A model generated the notes under the pieces. It worked only from the letters and a program-made list of their open reading frames with translations. It was not told the DNA's origin and searched no databases. From positions 62,001 through 126,000 of the forward strand of contig NZ_JAXQNN010000006.1 of assembly GCF_034427455.1 (NCBI RefSeq): a stretch of 64,000 nt of DNA. Reading direction: 5' to 3'. Positions 51,706 through 60,082 of this stretch are shown here, one piece after another (within the stretch, counting starts at the first letter, position 1; each line of letters begins with the position of its first letter). The DNA is from Jeotgalibacillus haloalkalitolerans (lineage in GTDB: Bacteria > Bacillota > Bacilli > Bacillales > Jeotgalibacillaceae). The position numbers were made by a program, and so were the translations under genes.

Positions 51706-52524
51706 TCATATTTTATCACAGCGCGATTCTTTTACCCGCTTCAGACCCGCCACAATGAGAAAGCTCACAATCACTAAAAGAATCCATGAACTCACCTTCC
51801 CTACATGAACAATTTCCCACCCCTCCTGCTGGTTCGGATACTGCCAGGCATTAAAGTATGTAGCAACATTTTCAGCAATCCAGATAAATAATCCGGTTAA
51901 GATAAATGAGAAGATCAGCGGCATTTGATACTTTTCTGATCTGATGTGAAAACTGACTGTCGTCTTAAAGAAGATGATGACAACACAGCCCAGTAAAATC
52001 CATCTGATATCCAACCAGACATGATGGGTAAAGAAATTCAAATAGATCATAAACGCCAGCGGTATCACCAGCCAGGGTGCCGGCCAATTGATCATCCTTA
52101 CATTCAGCCTTCTCCATGCCTGACACAAAAAGCTTGCAACACTTGCGTACATGAATCCGCTGTAGAGTGGAACATCAGCGATCTTAAAGATGCCGGATTC
52201 AGGGTAAAACCATGACCCCATATTCACTTTATATACTTCAAGGATCAGCCCAATGATGTGAAAGAGACAGATGACTTTTAATTCATCAGCCGTCTCAAGA
52301 CCTGAACGGACCATCCACCATTGCATGACAAGAAAAATAATCAGCAGCCAGTCATACCGGGCGAGTATTGGAAGCGGCAGGACTTCTGTCAGTGCCAGAG
52401 ACAGGAAGATTACTGCCGGGAAAATGCAGGAGAGGGCAAGCTCTTTCACAAAGTGTATAAGCTGGAATCCGGTATAAATCAACCTTCCTTTCAGAGACTG
52501 CTTTGTTTGAATGAGTACACTCAT
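51706..52524 (-). CDS. DUF817 family membrane protein (YoaT-like)
   Basis: A 272-residue protein with about eight membrane helices. It matches DUF817 by its NMGSWFYPESGIFKIADVPL and ENVATYFNAWQYPNQQEGW segments. Function is unknown. The gene starts 20 nt after the UppS-like gene, so they are likely co-transcribed, which hints at a lipid- or isoprenoid-related role (inference). The ATG at 52524 has AGGGGGTGG upstream. Confidence 0.8.
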   Translation of the reverse strand: MSVLIQTKQSLKGRLIYTGFQLIHFVKELALSCIFPAVIFLSLALTEVLPLPILARYDWLLIIFLVMQWWMVRSGLETADELKVICLFHIIGLILEVYKVNMGSWFYPESGIFKIADVPLYSGFMYASVASFLCQAWRRLNVRMINWPAPWLVIPLAFMIYLNFFTHHVWLDIRWILLGCVVIIFFKTTVSFHIRSEKYQMPLIFSFILTGLFIWIAENVATYFNAWQYPNQQEGWEIVHVGKVSSWILLVIVSFLIVAGLKRVKESRCDKI

Positions 52525-52544
52525 GCTGCCACCCCCTTTTCTGC

Positions 52545-53231
52545 TTACAATCCCCCAAAGCGTCTGTGTCTCACATTGAACTCATTGAGTGCCTTATCAA
52601 ATTCCTCATTTGAGAAATCAGGCCACAGCACATCAGAAAAGTAAAATTCCGTATAAGCCATCTGCCACAGAAGAAAATTACTCAGCCTTTTCTCCCCGCC
52701 TGTTCTGATCAGCAAATCAGGTTCCGGCATTTGATTTGTATAAAGGTACCTCTCAACAGATTCTTCAGTAAACGCAATGCCTTCCTCTTTCATGGTTTCA
52801 AAGGCTTTAAGAATTTCCTGCCTCCCGCCATAATTCAGCGCAAAATTAAGCTGTAACCCATCATTTTTTGCAGTCTTTTTCACTGCATGCTTTAATGCCT
52901 CACGGGTGCTGTAAGGTAGCTGCTGCAGGTCTCCAAGTATGTTGATCTTTACATTATTTCTCATTAACTCAGGAAGATATTGAAACAGAAACTTCTTTGG
53001 CAGCTGCAGAATAAATTCAACTTCCTTTTGCGGCCGCTTCCAGTTTTCCGCTGAAAACGTATAGAGTGTTAAAAACTTCACGTTTCTTTCAGACGCTCTC
53101 TTTACAATTCTCACCACCGCCGATACCCCTTCAAGATGACCATCAGTCCGTGAAAGCCCCCTTCTCTCTGCCCAACGTCCGTTTCCATCCATGATAATTG
53201 CAATATGTGAAATGCCTGCTGATTGATTCAT
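52545..53231 (-). CDS. cis-Prenyltransferase, UppS paralogue
   Basis: A 228-residue Z-type isoprenyl diphosphate synthase: IAIIMDGNGRWAERRGLSRT with the catalytic Asp, YTFSAENWKRP, and the C-terminal RTGGEKRLSNFLLWQMAYTE with FYF. Canonical UppS usually has RTSGE here. The change, small size, and location away from the cdsA/frr/dxr cluster suggest an accessory enzyme rather than the housekeeping one. The ATG at 53231 is used because the homologous protein begins at MNQSAG. The open frame extends 58 codons upstream as AT-rich, non-homologous sequence. It is in an operon with DUF817. Confidence 0.85.
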   Translation of the reverse strand: MNQSAGISHIAIIMDGNGRWAERRGLSRTDGHLEGVSAVVRIVKRASERNVKFLTLYTFSAENWKRPQKEVEFILQLPKKFLFQYLPELMRNNVKINILGDLQQLPYSTREALKHAVKKTAKNDGLQLNFALNYGGRQEILKAFETMKEEGIAFTEESVERYLYTNQMPEPDLLIRTGGEKRLSNFLLWQMAYTEFYFSDVLWPDFSNEEFDKALNEFNVRHRRFGGL

Positions 53232-53289
53232 TTCCCCATCACCTTCCGATTTGAAATTCATTTGTTTTGATTTGATTATAAATATATTT

Positions 53290-53306
53290 TTATTGATAAT
53301 CAATAA
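53290..53306. promoter_or_regulatory. Fur-family-like palindrome upstream of the UppS paralogue
   Basis: TTATTGATAATCAATAA is a perfect 8-1-8 palindrome, the geometry used by Fur-family regulators (for example TGATAAT-N-ATTATCA). It lies about 60 nt upstream of the start codon in an AT-rich region. The match to any one regulator is partial. Confidence 0.5.
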
Positions 53307-53369
53307 ATTTTTATTAATTAATAGAAATATAAGCAGCAAAGGGACATACAGAAGGAATATGAGATAATA

Positions 53370-53414
53370 AAAAAACCCTGAAGGCAGACATTTGAATCGT
53401 CGCAATCCAGGATA
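53370..53414 (-). terminator. Probable terminator of the staygreen gene
   Basis: On the minus strand ATCCTGGA pairs with TTCAGGGT across a long loop, followed by TTTTTTTA. It lies 20 nt past the gene stop. Confidence 0.6.
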
Positions 53415-53433
53415 TTTTTAGATCAAAATCAAT

Positions 53434-53880
53434 TTATTGATAGTCACCAGGAGTCCCCCAGTTCTCAAATTTGTTATACAGTGGATTTGTTGAATCAAAA
53501 TGAATCCAAATTGGTGCGTTGTCCAGTTCTGAATGAGCTGCAAAGAATGTTCGATCTCCATACCTGATTGCCTCCAAAGCTAAAGGCAGTTCACGCCTGA
53601 AAATGGCATCACGCACTGCCGTAACTGCAGGGCCAAATTCTCCGTCCACATATACATATACGTATAGATACGGAAATCCATTATTCATCCTCCATTCCGC
53701 CAGCACTTCATCCCTCATGACATTAATCTTTTCATAAGCAAATTGCAGACCAATCGTAAGGAAAAGGTCTGCAGTGATGTCGGAGTGAGTTAATGTATAT
53801 TTCCTGCCTATTATCGGTTCAGTCATCGTCACACCAGGTCTGAATTCAACATTCAACTTATCCGGATTGAGTTTTTTCAA
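53434..53880 (-). CDS. Staygreen (SGR) family protein
   Basis: A 148-residue soluble protein matching the staygreen family: KLNPDKLNVEFRPGV, RKYTLTHSDITADLFLTIG, DEVLAEWR, FRRELPLALEAIRYGDR and a C-terminal ENWG. Plant SGR and some bacterial homologues remove Mg from chlorophyll. In a Bacillales heterotroph with no chlorophyll the substrate is unknown. The start is TTG at 53880 with GAAGGTGAT upstream. An ATG frame start at 53913 has no ribosome-binding site. It is a single-gene unit. Confidence 0.85.
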   Translation of the reverse strand: MKKLNPDKLNVEFRPGVTMTEPIIGRKYTLTHSDITADLFLTIGLQFAYEKINVMRDEVLAEWRMNNGFPYLYVYVYVDGEFGPAVTAVRDAIFRRELPLALEAIRYGDRTFFAAHSELDNAPIWIHFDSTNPLYNKFENWGTPGDYQ

Positions 53881-53934
53881 TTGATCACCTTCCTGAAATA
53901 TACTGCACTGCATATCTTATTTCTGGGCTTTCTT

Positions 53935-54065
53935 GAAGCTGGCTGGTGATTTCCGCTTCAGGGGGACTTCGCTGCCGGGCGGTGAGCTCGCAGGCTTCTC
54001 ATGGCCTCACACGTCCCTTCCTGCCACAGGATTCGCCCCCTTACGCTCCAATCACCAGCTCGGCA
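53935..54065. repeat. MITE-like element with terminal inverted repeats
   Basis: GCTGGTGATT at the left and AATCACCAGC at the right are exact inverted repeats about 120 nt apart. CCGCTTCAGGGGG and CCCCCTTACGCTCC extend the partial symmetry inward. Inner words (GCTTCAG, TTACGCTCC) recall family A but the middle differs. It has no ORF and is a non-autonomous palindromic element. Confidence 0.7.
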
Positions 54066-54126
54066 AATACATTTTTAAATTTTATTGTCCTTCATGAAAA
54101 TGTATGTACGATAGAATGAATGATAT

Positions 54127-54160
54127 AAAAAAGCACTCACTTCATTTGAGTGAATGCTTT
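54127..54160 (-). terminator. Terminator downstream of truA
   Basis: On the minus strand AAAGCATTCAC pairs with GTGAGTGCTTT (one G-U), followed by TTTTATATC. Confidence 0.8.
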
Positions 54161-54209
54161 AAAATCATTTTATTAATCAGGAGCTTGTTTGGACTCAGAT
54201 CTGCATGAT

Positions 54210-54947
54210 CTAAAAACCGACCTTCTCCAAATACAACCCTTCTGCATCAGCCATGCGGCCTGTCTGGATTCTTTCTTTTGATTCAAGAATGCCAGGAATT
54301 GAAGCAGGATCCATTTCTCCTGATCCAACTTCAATTAAAGTTCCGACAATTTTTCTCACCATATTGTAAAGGAAGCCGTTGCCCCGGATTTTAATTTCGA
54401 TAAAACCGGCGTTTTCCCCTATCTCAAGTGAGTATACTTCCCGCACCATGGATTTTTTCTTGGACTTTGCGTTGGAATAGGATGTAAAATCGTGCTCACC
54501 AAGGAAGTATTGAGATGCTTTTCTCATCTTTTCGATATCAAGCTTTTCTTCTACATGCATGCTGTACTTCCGCATGAAGGGATGGGTATACTGCTCGTTC
54601 CAAATTTTATACAAATACGTTTTATCCTTCGCATTATAGCGTGAATGGAAACGGTCATGCATAAGTGTCACATCAGTCACACTGATATCATGAGGAAGAT
54701 ACCTGTTTAGATACTTCATTACTTCATCTTCCGTTGCCTGTTTACGCATTTTAAAATTAGCGATTTGTGCAAGGGCATGGACACCTGCATCCGTTCTGCC
54801 GGAACCAATGATTTCAATCTTTTCTCCAGCCAGTTCTGTTAATACATTTTCTATTTTACCCTGAATCGTGTTATCGCTGTTCCCGAGCCGCTGCCAGCCC
54901 TTGTAACGCCCGCCGTCATACTGAATGGTTAATTTGTAATTATTCAT
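54210..54947 (-). CDS. truA: tRNA pseudouridine(38-40) synthase TruA
   Basis: A 245-residue enzyme that isomerises U38-U40 in the tRNA anticodon arm. The catalytic Asp lies in GSGRTDAGVHALAQ (about residue 53). Also present: YDGGRYKGWQRL, FHSRYNAKDKTYLY, and GNGFLYNMVRKIVGTLIEVG. Length and motifs are normal. It is outside the usual ribosomal-protein/ecfT cluster, so this may be a second TruA copy. The ATG at 54947 has CAGGAGA upstream. Confidence 0.95.
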   Translation of the reverse strand: MNNYKLTIQYDGGRYKGWQRLGNSDNTIQGKIENVLTELAGEKIEIIGSGRTDAGVHALAQIANFKMRKQATEDEVMKYLNRYLPHDISVTDVTLMHDRFHSRYNAKDKTYLYKIWNEQYTHPFMRKYSMHVEEKLDIEKMRKASQYFLGEHDFTSYSNAKSKKKSMVREVYSLEIGENAGFIEIKIRGNGFLYNMVRKIVGTLIEVGSGEMDPASIPGILESKERIQTGRMADAEGLYLEKVGF

Positions 54948-55128
54948 TTAAATCTCCTGTTCTTTAATCATCGATCCCGGACACATCATATAAGAATCTA
55001 ATCTTTCTTACCAGATAAGCCCTATCATGATTTTATATCAACTCGACATATAGAGCGACATTTAATCATGTTGATGACCGGTTTTCACCATAAATACAGT
55101 TCATATTGCATCCATTACCTTATGGTTC

Positions 55129-56322
55129 TTATAAAAAGATGCCAACAATAATCGCTGTAATAAAACTTGCCAGGGTGCCCGCCACAATGGCTTTAAAGCT
55201 TAATTTGGATACAGTCTTCTGCTGGCTAGGCTCGAGGGAACCTAATCCTACAATTAACTGTCCAATAGATGACAGGTTAGCAAAGTTACATAGCGCAACC
55301 GTTAAAATGGCTACTGTCTTTGGTGAAAGATCATCCATGATTGAAGACAGCTCGCTGAACGCGACAAACTCATTAACAGAGAGCTTAGTGCCGATAATAG
55401 ATGCTGCTTTAAATGCTTCATCCATCGGAATCCCGATCAGTACCGCTAAAGGATAGAAGATATAGCCAAAAATAGTGGAAAGCTCTGTGTTCACCAGACC
55501 AAGCAGACCGTTAATCAGTGCCAGGATCCCGATAAAAGCAATCAGGAGTCCTCCAATATTGATGGCCAGCTTTGTACCGTTCAATGCACCATCTGCAATT
55601 GCTTCGAATACATTCGCATGCGTAGTTTTTCCTAACGAGATATCGCCATTTGTCTGGGATTCCTCTGTTTCAGGCTCCATCACTTTGGCAATGATGAGCG
55701 AAACAAGTGGCACACTGAAAACGGAAAGAAGCAGTAACTTCATATCTATTCCCATTAAAGAATACCCTATCAGTATTGCTCCACTTGCCGACGCGGTTCC
55801 GCCAACCATCACAGCAAAAACCTCTGATCGGGTCAATTTGATCAGATAAGGTTTGATCAACAGCGGGGCTTCCACCAGGCCTAAAAAGGAGTTGCCGATC
55901 GCATTGAACGATTCCACCTTAGTTGTACCTAAAATTTTTCCAAGTCCAATTCCGATATACTTTACAAACAATGGAATGATGCGTAAATAGTAGAGTGCAG
56001 AAATTAGCGCCGAAATAAAAACGATCGCACCGAGGACATTAATCGCGAAAACGAAAGTGATGTTGGTCCCTTCCTCATAAAAACCTCCGAAGACGAACAT
56101 GATTCCCTCCGTGCTATAATCAATCACCTTCTGAACACCTAATGCCGCATTATTCAGCATGGCTTGTCCAAAAGGAACTTTCAAAACGAACAAAACAAGC
56201 AGGATTTCAAGGACAATCCCTATCATAACCGTGCGCCAATTAATCGCAGAGCGCTTGCTGCTCCATAACCACGCCAAAAACAGAACTCCGATTAAAGAAA
56301 ATAAACCAAAAATAAAATTCAA
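55129..56322 (-). CDS. nupG: Concentrative nucleoside transporter (CNT/NupG family)
   Basis: A 397-residue transporter of the CNT fold: N-terminal Nucleos_tra2_N region (about 10-80), the gate domain, and C-terminal transport core with GNSFLGLVEAPLLIKPYL, ASGAILIGYSL, GTKLSVNEFVAF and LCNFANLSSIGQLIVGLGSL. It uses the sodium or proton gradient. The guanine-class riboswitch upstream points to purine nucleosides (guanosine/inosine) as cargo, as for B. subtilis NupG. The ATG at 56322 has GGGAGG upstream. It is monocistronic. Confidence 0.93.
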   Translation of the reverse strand: MNFIFGLFSLIGVLFLAWLWSSKRSAINWRTVMIGIVLEILLVLFVLKVPFGQAMLNNAALGVQKVIDYSTEGIMFVFGGFYEEGTNITFVFAINVLGAIVFISALISALYYLRIIPLFVKYIGIGLGKILGTTKVESFNAIGNSFLGLVEAPLLIKPYLIKLTRSEVFAVMVGGTASASGAILIGYSLMGIDMKLLLLSVFSVPLVSLIIAKVMEPETEESQTNGDISLGKTTHANVFEAIADGALNGTKLAINIGGLLIAFIGILALINGLLGLVNTELSTIFGYIFYPLAVLIGIPMDEAFKAASIIGTKLSVNEFVAFSELSSIMDDLSPKTVAILTVALCNFANLSSIGQLIVGLGSLEPSQQKTVSKLSFKAIVAGTLASFITAIIVGIFL

Positions 56323-56414
56323 AGCAATATACCTCCCAATGATGTGTACACTTCAATGATTGCTTATATTTTTATACGGTCGTATGATGTCAGACCACTT
56401 ATAGGAAAAAATAA

Positions 56415-56464
56415 AAAAGTGTATGTGACTTTCTCCCAATATAAAGAAAGCCCCATACACTTTT
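56415..56464 (-). terminator. Guanine-riboswitch expression-platform terminator
   Basis: On the minus strand AAAAGTGTATG pairs with CATACACTTTT, with inner CTTTCT/AGAAAG pairs, and is followed by TTTATTTTTT. It lies between the aptamer and nupG. Confidence 0.88.
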
Positions 56465-56481
56465 CATGCATAGAATAACTT

Positions 56482-56555
56482 TCCTTATAGTCCGGCAATT
56501 TAAGGCTGCCAGGTAGAGACTGATGGTCCATATTACCATCGTTATATAAGGAACT
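56482..56555 (-). promoter_or_regulatory. Purine riboswitch aptamer, guanine class
   Basis: Minus-strand landmarks: TTCCTTATATAACGATGG, TAATATGGACCATC, GTCTCTACCTGGCAGCC, TAAATTGCCGGACTATAAGG. P1 arms CCTTATA/TATAAGG pair. The specificity base in GACTAT is C (adenine riboswitches have U: GATTAT), so guanine or hypoxanthine is the ligand. Confidence 0.93.
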
Positions 56556-56840
56556 CATATGAAGTTTGTTTTGACACTTTATCATAAGGAAGAACTTTTA
56601 CACAATATGAAATCATAAAGATTATATATTGTGAAATTTCACACGATCAATGGGGATAGTCTCTATATTCCTCTCTTTAATTCATTACTCCACTCCATCG
56701 GTATGTTTTAACAATTTCCATACTAGTTAAAAAGCTTCGAAACCAGGAAAAAATCATTACCCGTTATCTATTTTAAAATTGGAAAAGGCAACCATATTGA
56801 CAGAATTGTTCAAAGGACATGGAATTGAAAACTGGGAGTT
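56556..56840. other. AT-rich spacer with a perfect 14-bp palindrome
   Basis: Holds the promoter region of nupG (minus). TGTGAAATTTCACA at 56630-56643 is a perfect palindrome that resembles the Rex half-sites but with 2-nt spacing instead of 4. The part next to the VWA gene (56650-56840) has no recognised hairpin, repeat or ORF. Confidence 0.5.
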
Positions 56841-57494
56841 TTAAAGTTGTTTTCTGCGCTGTTTAACATCTTTTCGAATTTCATCTAAGCAGCTTTCATC
56901 CATTACCCCTTCTTCCCGGAAAGATGCAGCTGCCTGTGACATTACTTTATAGTTTAGTTGTGTTCCCTCATGATCAGCGAGATAATTAATTGCTCTGTCG
57001 GATGATATTCCGTATCTTTCTGCAGTTTTTACTGCATCAAGGTTTGCTCCTAAAAAAATGAATTCCCAACCATGTTTTTCTTTCTGTTGTTTAATGAGTG
57101 TCTTAATATGATCAGCTGAATATTCACTGCTTGAATTTTCCTCTCCATCGGTAACGATGACAAACATCACTTTGTCTGCACGATCTTTACCATCAGAAAG
57201 CTTCTGTACACTGATCATCTTGTGTAAGCTTCTTCCGACAGCATCAAGAAGCGCTGTAGACCCACCAACCTGGTATTCTTTTTCAGTCATTGTATTTACT
57301 TTGCTAACACTTATGCGATCATGAAGAAGTTCATAATGATGATCAAATAAAACCGTTGTAATATTACACTCACCTTTAATCTTCTTCTGTTTTTCAAGCA
57401 TTGAATTGTATCCGCCAATCGTATCAGATTCCAAGCCTCCCATTGATCCACTTTTATCAAGTATAAACACTAGTTCGGTTAAATCGTTTTTCAT
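56841..57494 (-). CDS. VWA domain protein with intact MIDAS
   Basis: A 217-residue soluble von Willebrand factor A protein. MIDAS metal-site residues are all present: DKSGSMG (DxSxS, about 13-17), the Thr in GGSTALLDA, and the Asp in VTDGEENSS. It has no signal peptide, so it is cytosolic. The N-terminal half is close to stand-alone VWA proteins that occur beside macro-domain or TerD/kinase genes. The ATG at 57494 has GAGGAGG upstream. It lies 130 nt after the macro-domain gene on the same strand, in an AT-rich stretch. Confidence 0.85.
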   Translation of the reverse strand: MKNDLTELVFILDKSGSMGGLESDTIGGYNSMLEKQKKIKGECNITTVLFDHHYELLHDRISVSKVNTMTEKEYQVGGSTALLDAVGRSLHKMISVQKLSDGKDRADKVMFVIVTDGEENSSSEYSADHIKTLIKQQKEKHGWEFIFLGANLDAVKTAERYGISSDRAINYLADHEGTQLNYKVMSQAAASFREEGVMDESCLDEIRKDVKQRRKQL

Positions 57495-57624
57495 CTTAAT
57501 ATCCTCCTCAAGTCTTGTTATGACTTAAGGGTAACAAGTTTCTTTATAAAATTAGTCGCTTTGGAAGCGACATTTACTTTGTTTATTAATATAAATAACT
57601 GTAATTTATTCTGATATGTATTCT

Positions 57625-58632
57625 CTAAACTCCCAGAGTTGGTAAGTCGTATTCAAAAAGGACTTCATTAATTTCAAAAATATCGTACTTGCCGTTTTTA
57701 ATAAAATATTCAATAACCACATCAAATTTTTGACTGCGAGACAATGCAAAACCGGCACGCCTTAAAAGATCATCTGTTTCATTAAGCGTTAACTCTAATC
57801 CAATTGCAAGCGCTATTGCGGTACGCTTGCTTGGTTCATAACCCTTACCTGCTCTGATTTTCGAGAATAGTCTTCTATCAAGATTGGCCCGCTTGTATAC
57901 TTCAACATCTGTCTTTCCTTTAGAATCGATCAGTCTGATAATTGCAGTCGAGAATGGTTCATCCAGATTGTCGACAAAATCTTCTATAGGAGAGCGCATT
58001 GCATCTGCGATATCATCATAATTTAAATGACTTTCACTGAGCGTGTATAGATCCTTTTCCTCTACATCAAGCAATTCCCTCCTCTTAAGCGTTTGTTTCT
58101 CTACGTAATTTTCGTCAATGTAACTTTCCACAGATCCAAGCAACTCTTTGCTGATATTAAATGCAGATTTATCATAAATTACAAGCATGACACTGATATC
58201 ATGATCAGCCAGAAATTCCTTAATTGCGTCAGTTGCCACCTGAAGCGCTTCGTTTTTCGGGTAACCATATATACCGCTTGAAATCAGGGGAAACGCCACA
58301 CTTTCAAACTTATTTTCAACAGCGATTTTTAAAGAGTTAATGTATGCAGAGTGTAGATTACGTTTACTATTCTCTTTATCTGAGTGCCGATAGACCGGAC
58401 CAGCTGCATGAATAATATAATTAGCAGGCAGATTAAATCCTTCAGTAATTACAGCCTCACCTGTCTGAATTGGAGCAAGTCTGTTACATGCCCCTTGAAG
58501 CTCCACCTCTCCTGCCGCTCTAAAAATGGCCCCGCAGACACCCCCTCCCATTTTCAGTGAAGTGTTAGCCGCATTTACAATAGCGTCAACCTCCAGTTTT
58601 GTGATGTCCTGTCTGATAATCGTAAAAGGCAT
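57625..58632 (-). CDS. Macro-domain protein with C-terminal HTH-like region
   Basis: A 335-residue protein. The N-terminal macro domain (about 1-170) has DAIVNAANTSLKMGGGVCGA, GEAVITEGFNLPANYIIHAA and SSGIYGYP, the ADP-ribose-binding loops. After a linker, the C-terminus (about 235-330) has an XRE-like helical region (TDVEVYKRANLDRRLFSKIR, then ELTLNETDDLLRRAG). It may bind or remove ADP-ribose from protein or nucleic acid and act with the neighbouring VWA protein (inference). The ATG at 58632 has GGGGGAGAG upstream. Confidence 0.85.
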   Translation of the reverse strand: MPFTIIRQDITKLEVDAIVNAANTSLKMGGGVCGAIFRAAGEVELQGACNRLAPIQTGEAVITEGFNLPANYIIHAAGPVYRHSDKENSKRNLHSAYINSLKIAVENKFESVAFPLISSGIYGYPKNEALQVATDAIKEFLADHDISVMLVIYDKSAFNISKELLGSVESYIDENYVEKQTLKRRELLDVEEKDLYTLSESHLNYDDIADAMRSPIEDFVDNLDEPFSTAIIRLIDSKGKTDVEVYKRANLDRRLFSKIRAGKGYEPSKRTAIALAIGLELTLNETDDLLRRAGFALSRSQKFDVVIEYFIKNGKYDIFEINEVLFEYDLPTLGV

Positions 58633-58828
58633 GCTTTCATCTCTCCCCCACTTTGATCAGTTAATTCTTTTAGTTTGCAGCAGCTTTATTGGAATTTCCC
58701 AGTTTACCGCATACTTATTATTTCTTTGAATTTTTACTTCCATGAACACATTTATGATTATCTATTTTTACTTATAAATAACCAAAAGCAAGTGACAGCT
58801 CAATCACTCGCTTTTCTTTACTCATTAT

Positions 58829-59824
58829 TTATTTATCCGGATTATAATTCCTAGTAAAATCTTTCAGAAATTCGACATCAACTTCAATATCATTTTCGTA
58901 AGCATATTTTAATCCATGTCCCAAAGCCAGTGTTAAACCTCCAGCCACTCCTGCACCTGCAACACTTCCAGCGCCAGGAACCACTTTTATTACTTGTCTA
59001 AATAAACTTTTACCTATATTCCCAGCTAAAGTGGCAATGATCAATTCTTTAGCTCTGTCTTTTGAAAGAGGCTTATTATAAATAGTAGCCAGTTTGACCA
59101 TCAATGCTACTTGTATACCTGTTATTGGTACTATATCAGAGCCGGGAATTGGCGATGCTCCTACAGCTGCAGCAGAAGCTACTGCAGAATTGATCCACTT
59201 ATTTGCGATTGAAGATTTTTCTCTTATGCTTTTTGCGAATAGAAGATCCTTTTTTTTTGTGGCTAAAATATTCACAATCTCTGCTTTTAATTGTTCAATA
59301 TTTTGCCCAGTCTTTGATGAGATAGGTACAACTTTAAATTTTGAGTCAGAATGATTACGTACGTACTGTACTAGAGAATCTATATCTTCTGCAGCATCAA
59401 TTTTATTGAGAATAAATAAAATATTTTTATTATGCTTCTTGATCAAACTGAAATACTTTTTCTCACCTTCAGAGAAAACGGTACCAGCAGCATTTAAAAA
59501 GAACAAAATGACATCTACTTCTTTAAAAAATTTTAATGTTTCCTCTGAATTCTTCTTTTCAATGTCGTCTAAACCAGGGGTATCAGCAAAAATGATATTT
59601 TCATTGTCTTGATATGTATATTTCTTGATTTCAGTCGTATATCCCGGCATCGAGCCGGTAGGTGCACACTCATACCCGACTATTTGATTAATTGTAGAGG
59701 ACTTACCCGTGTTTATATCCCCTACCATAGCGAAAATAATACTTTCTTCTAATTGTTCACTGGAGTTTTTCATCTCTTCTTCAAATTTCCTATCAAATTC
59801 TTCTTCATCAAAAAAATTAACCAT
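58829..59824 (-). CDS. Era/dynamin-like GTPase with C-terminal hydrophobic DUF697-like domain
   Basis: A 331-residue protein. The GTPase domain (about 28-190) has G1 GDINTGKSS, G3 DTPG and G4 NKID. The C-terminal region (about 205-325) is Ala/Gly-rich with ASPIPGSDIVPITGIQVALM and GAGVAGGLTLALG, as in DUF697 proteins that associate with membranes. It is a lone GTPase, not part of the Era/Der ribosome group. The ATG at 59824 has TTGGAG upstream. The open frame begins at a GTG three codons earlier. Base composition is visibly more AT-rich than flanking housekeeping genes. Confidence 0.8.
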   Translation of the reverse strand: MVNFFDEEEFDRKFEEEMKNSSEQLEESIIFAMVGDINTGKSSTINQIVGYECAPTGSMPGYTTEIKKYTYQDNENIIFADTPGLDDIEKKNSEETLKFFKEVDVILFFLNAAGTVFSEGEKKYFSLIKKHNKNILFILNKIDAAEDIDSLVQYVRNHSDSKFKVVPISSKTGQNIEQLKAEIVNILATKKKDLLFAKSIREKSSIANKWINSAVASAAAVGASPIPGSDIVPITGIQVALMVKLATIYNKPLSKDRAKELIIATLAGNIGKSLFRQVIKVVPGAGSVAGAGVAGGLTLALGHGLKYAYENDIEVDVEFLKDFTRNYNPDK

Positions 59825-60031
59825 AATGATCACTCCAATTCATTTTAATTTTAAGCATGATGGATTTGAAGCTTCAGATTCTTTTACAACTATGAAATAG
59901 TTAATAACTGATTCCGATTAATTTTATCTAAGTCAACTTTCTAACAAAGCCAGTTTGATTTAATTTTTAAAAGTTCTTCTTAAATATACATTAACAGTTA
60001 ATGGAACACCTATTAAAATGATAAAACATAT
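59825..60031. other. AT-rich spacer upstream of the GTPase gene
   Basis: About 200 nt of AT-rich sequence that should contain the GTPase promoter. No repeat, hairpin or small ORF with a convincing start was found. Confidence 0.4.
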
Positions 60032-60070
60032 AAAAACACAGGTACCCTTAAATTAAGAGCTACCTGTGTT
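60032..60070 (-). terminator. Terminator of rlmCD
   Basis: On the minus strand AACACAGGTA pairs perfectly with TACCTGTGTT, with an inner CTCTTAA/TTAAGGG stem, followed by TTTTATATG. Confidence 0.88.
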
Positions 60071-60082
60071 AATCACAATTTC

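Noticed and set aside
53935-54065. Complete insertion sequence at the element with terminal inverted repeats
   Set aside because: Only about 130 nt long with no transposase reading frame, so it is listed as a non-autonomous repeat.
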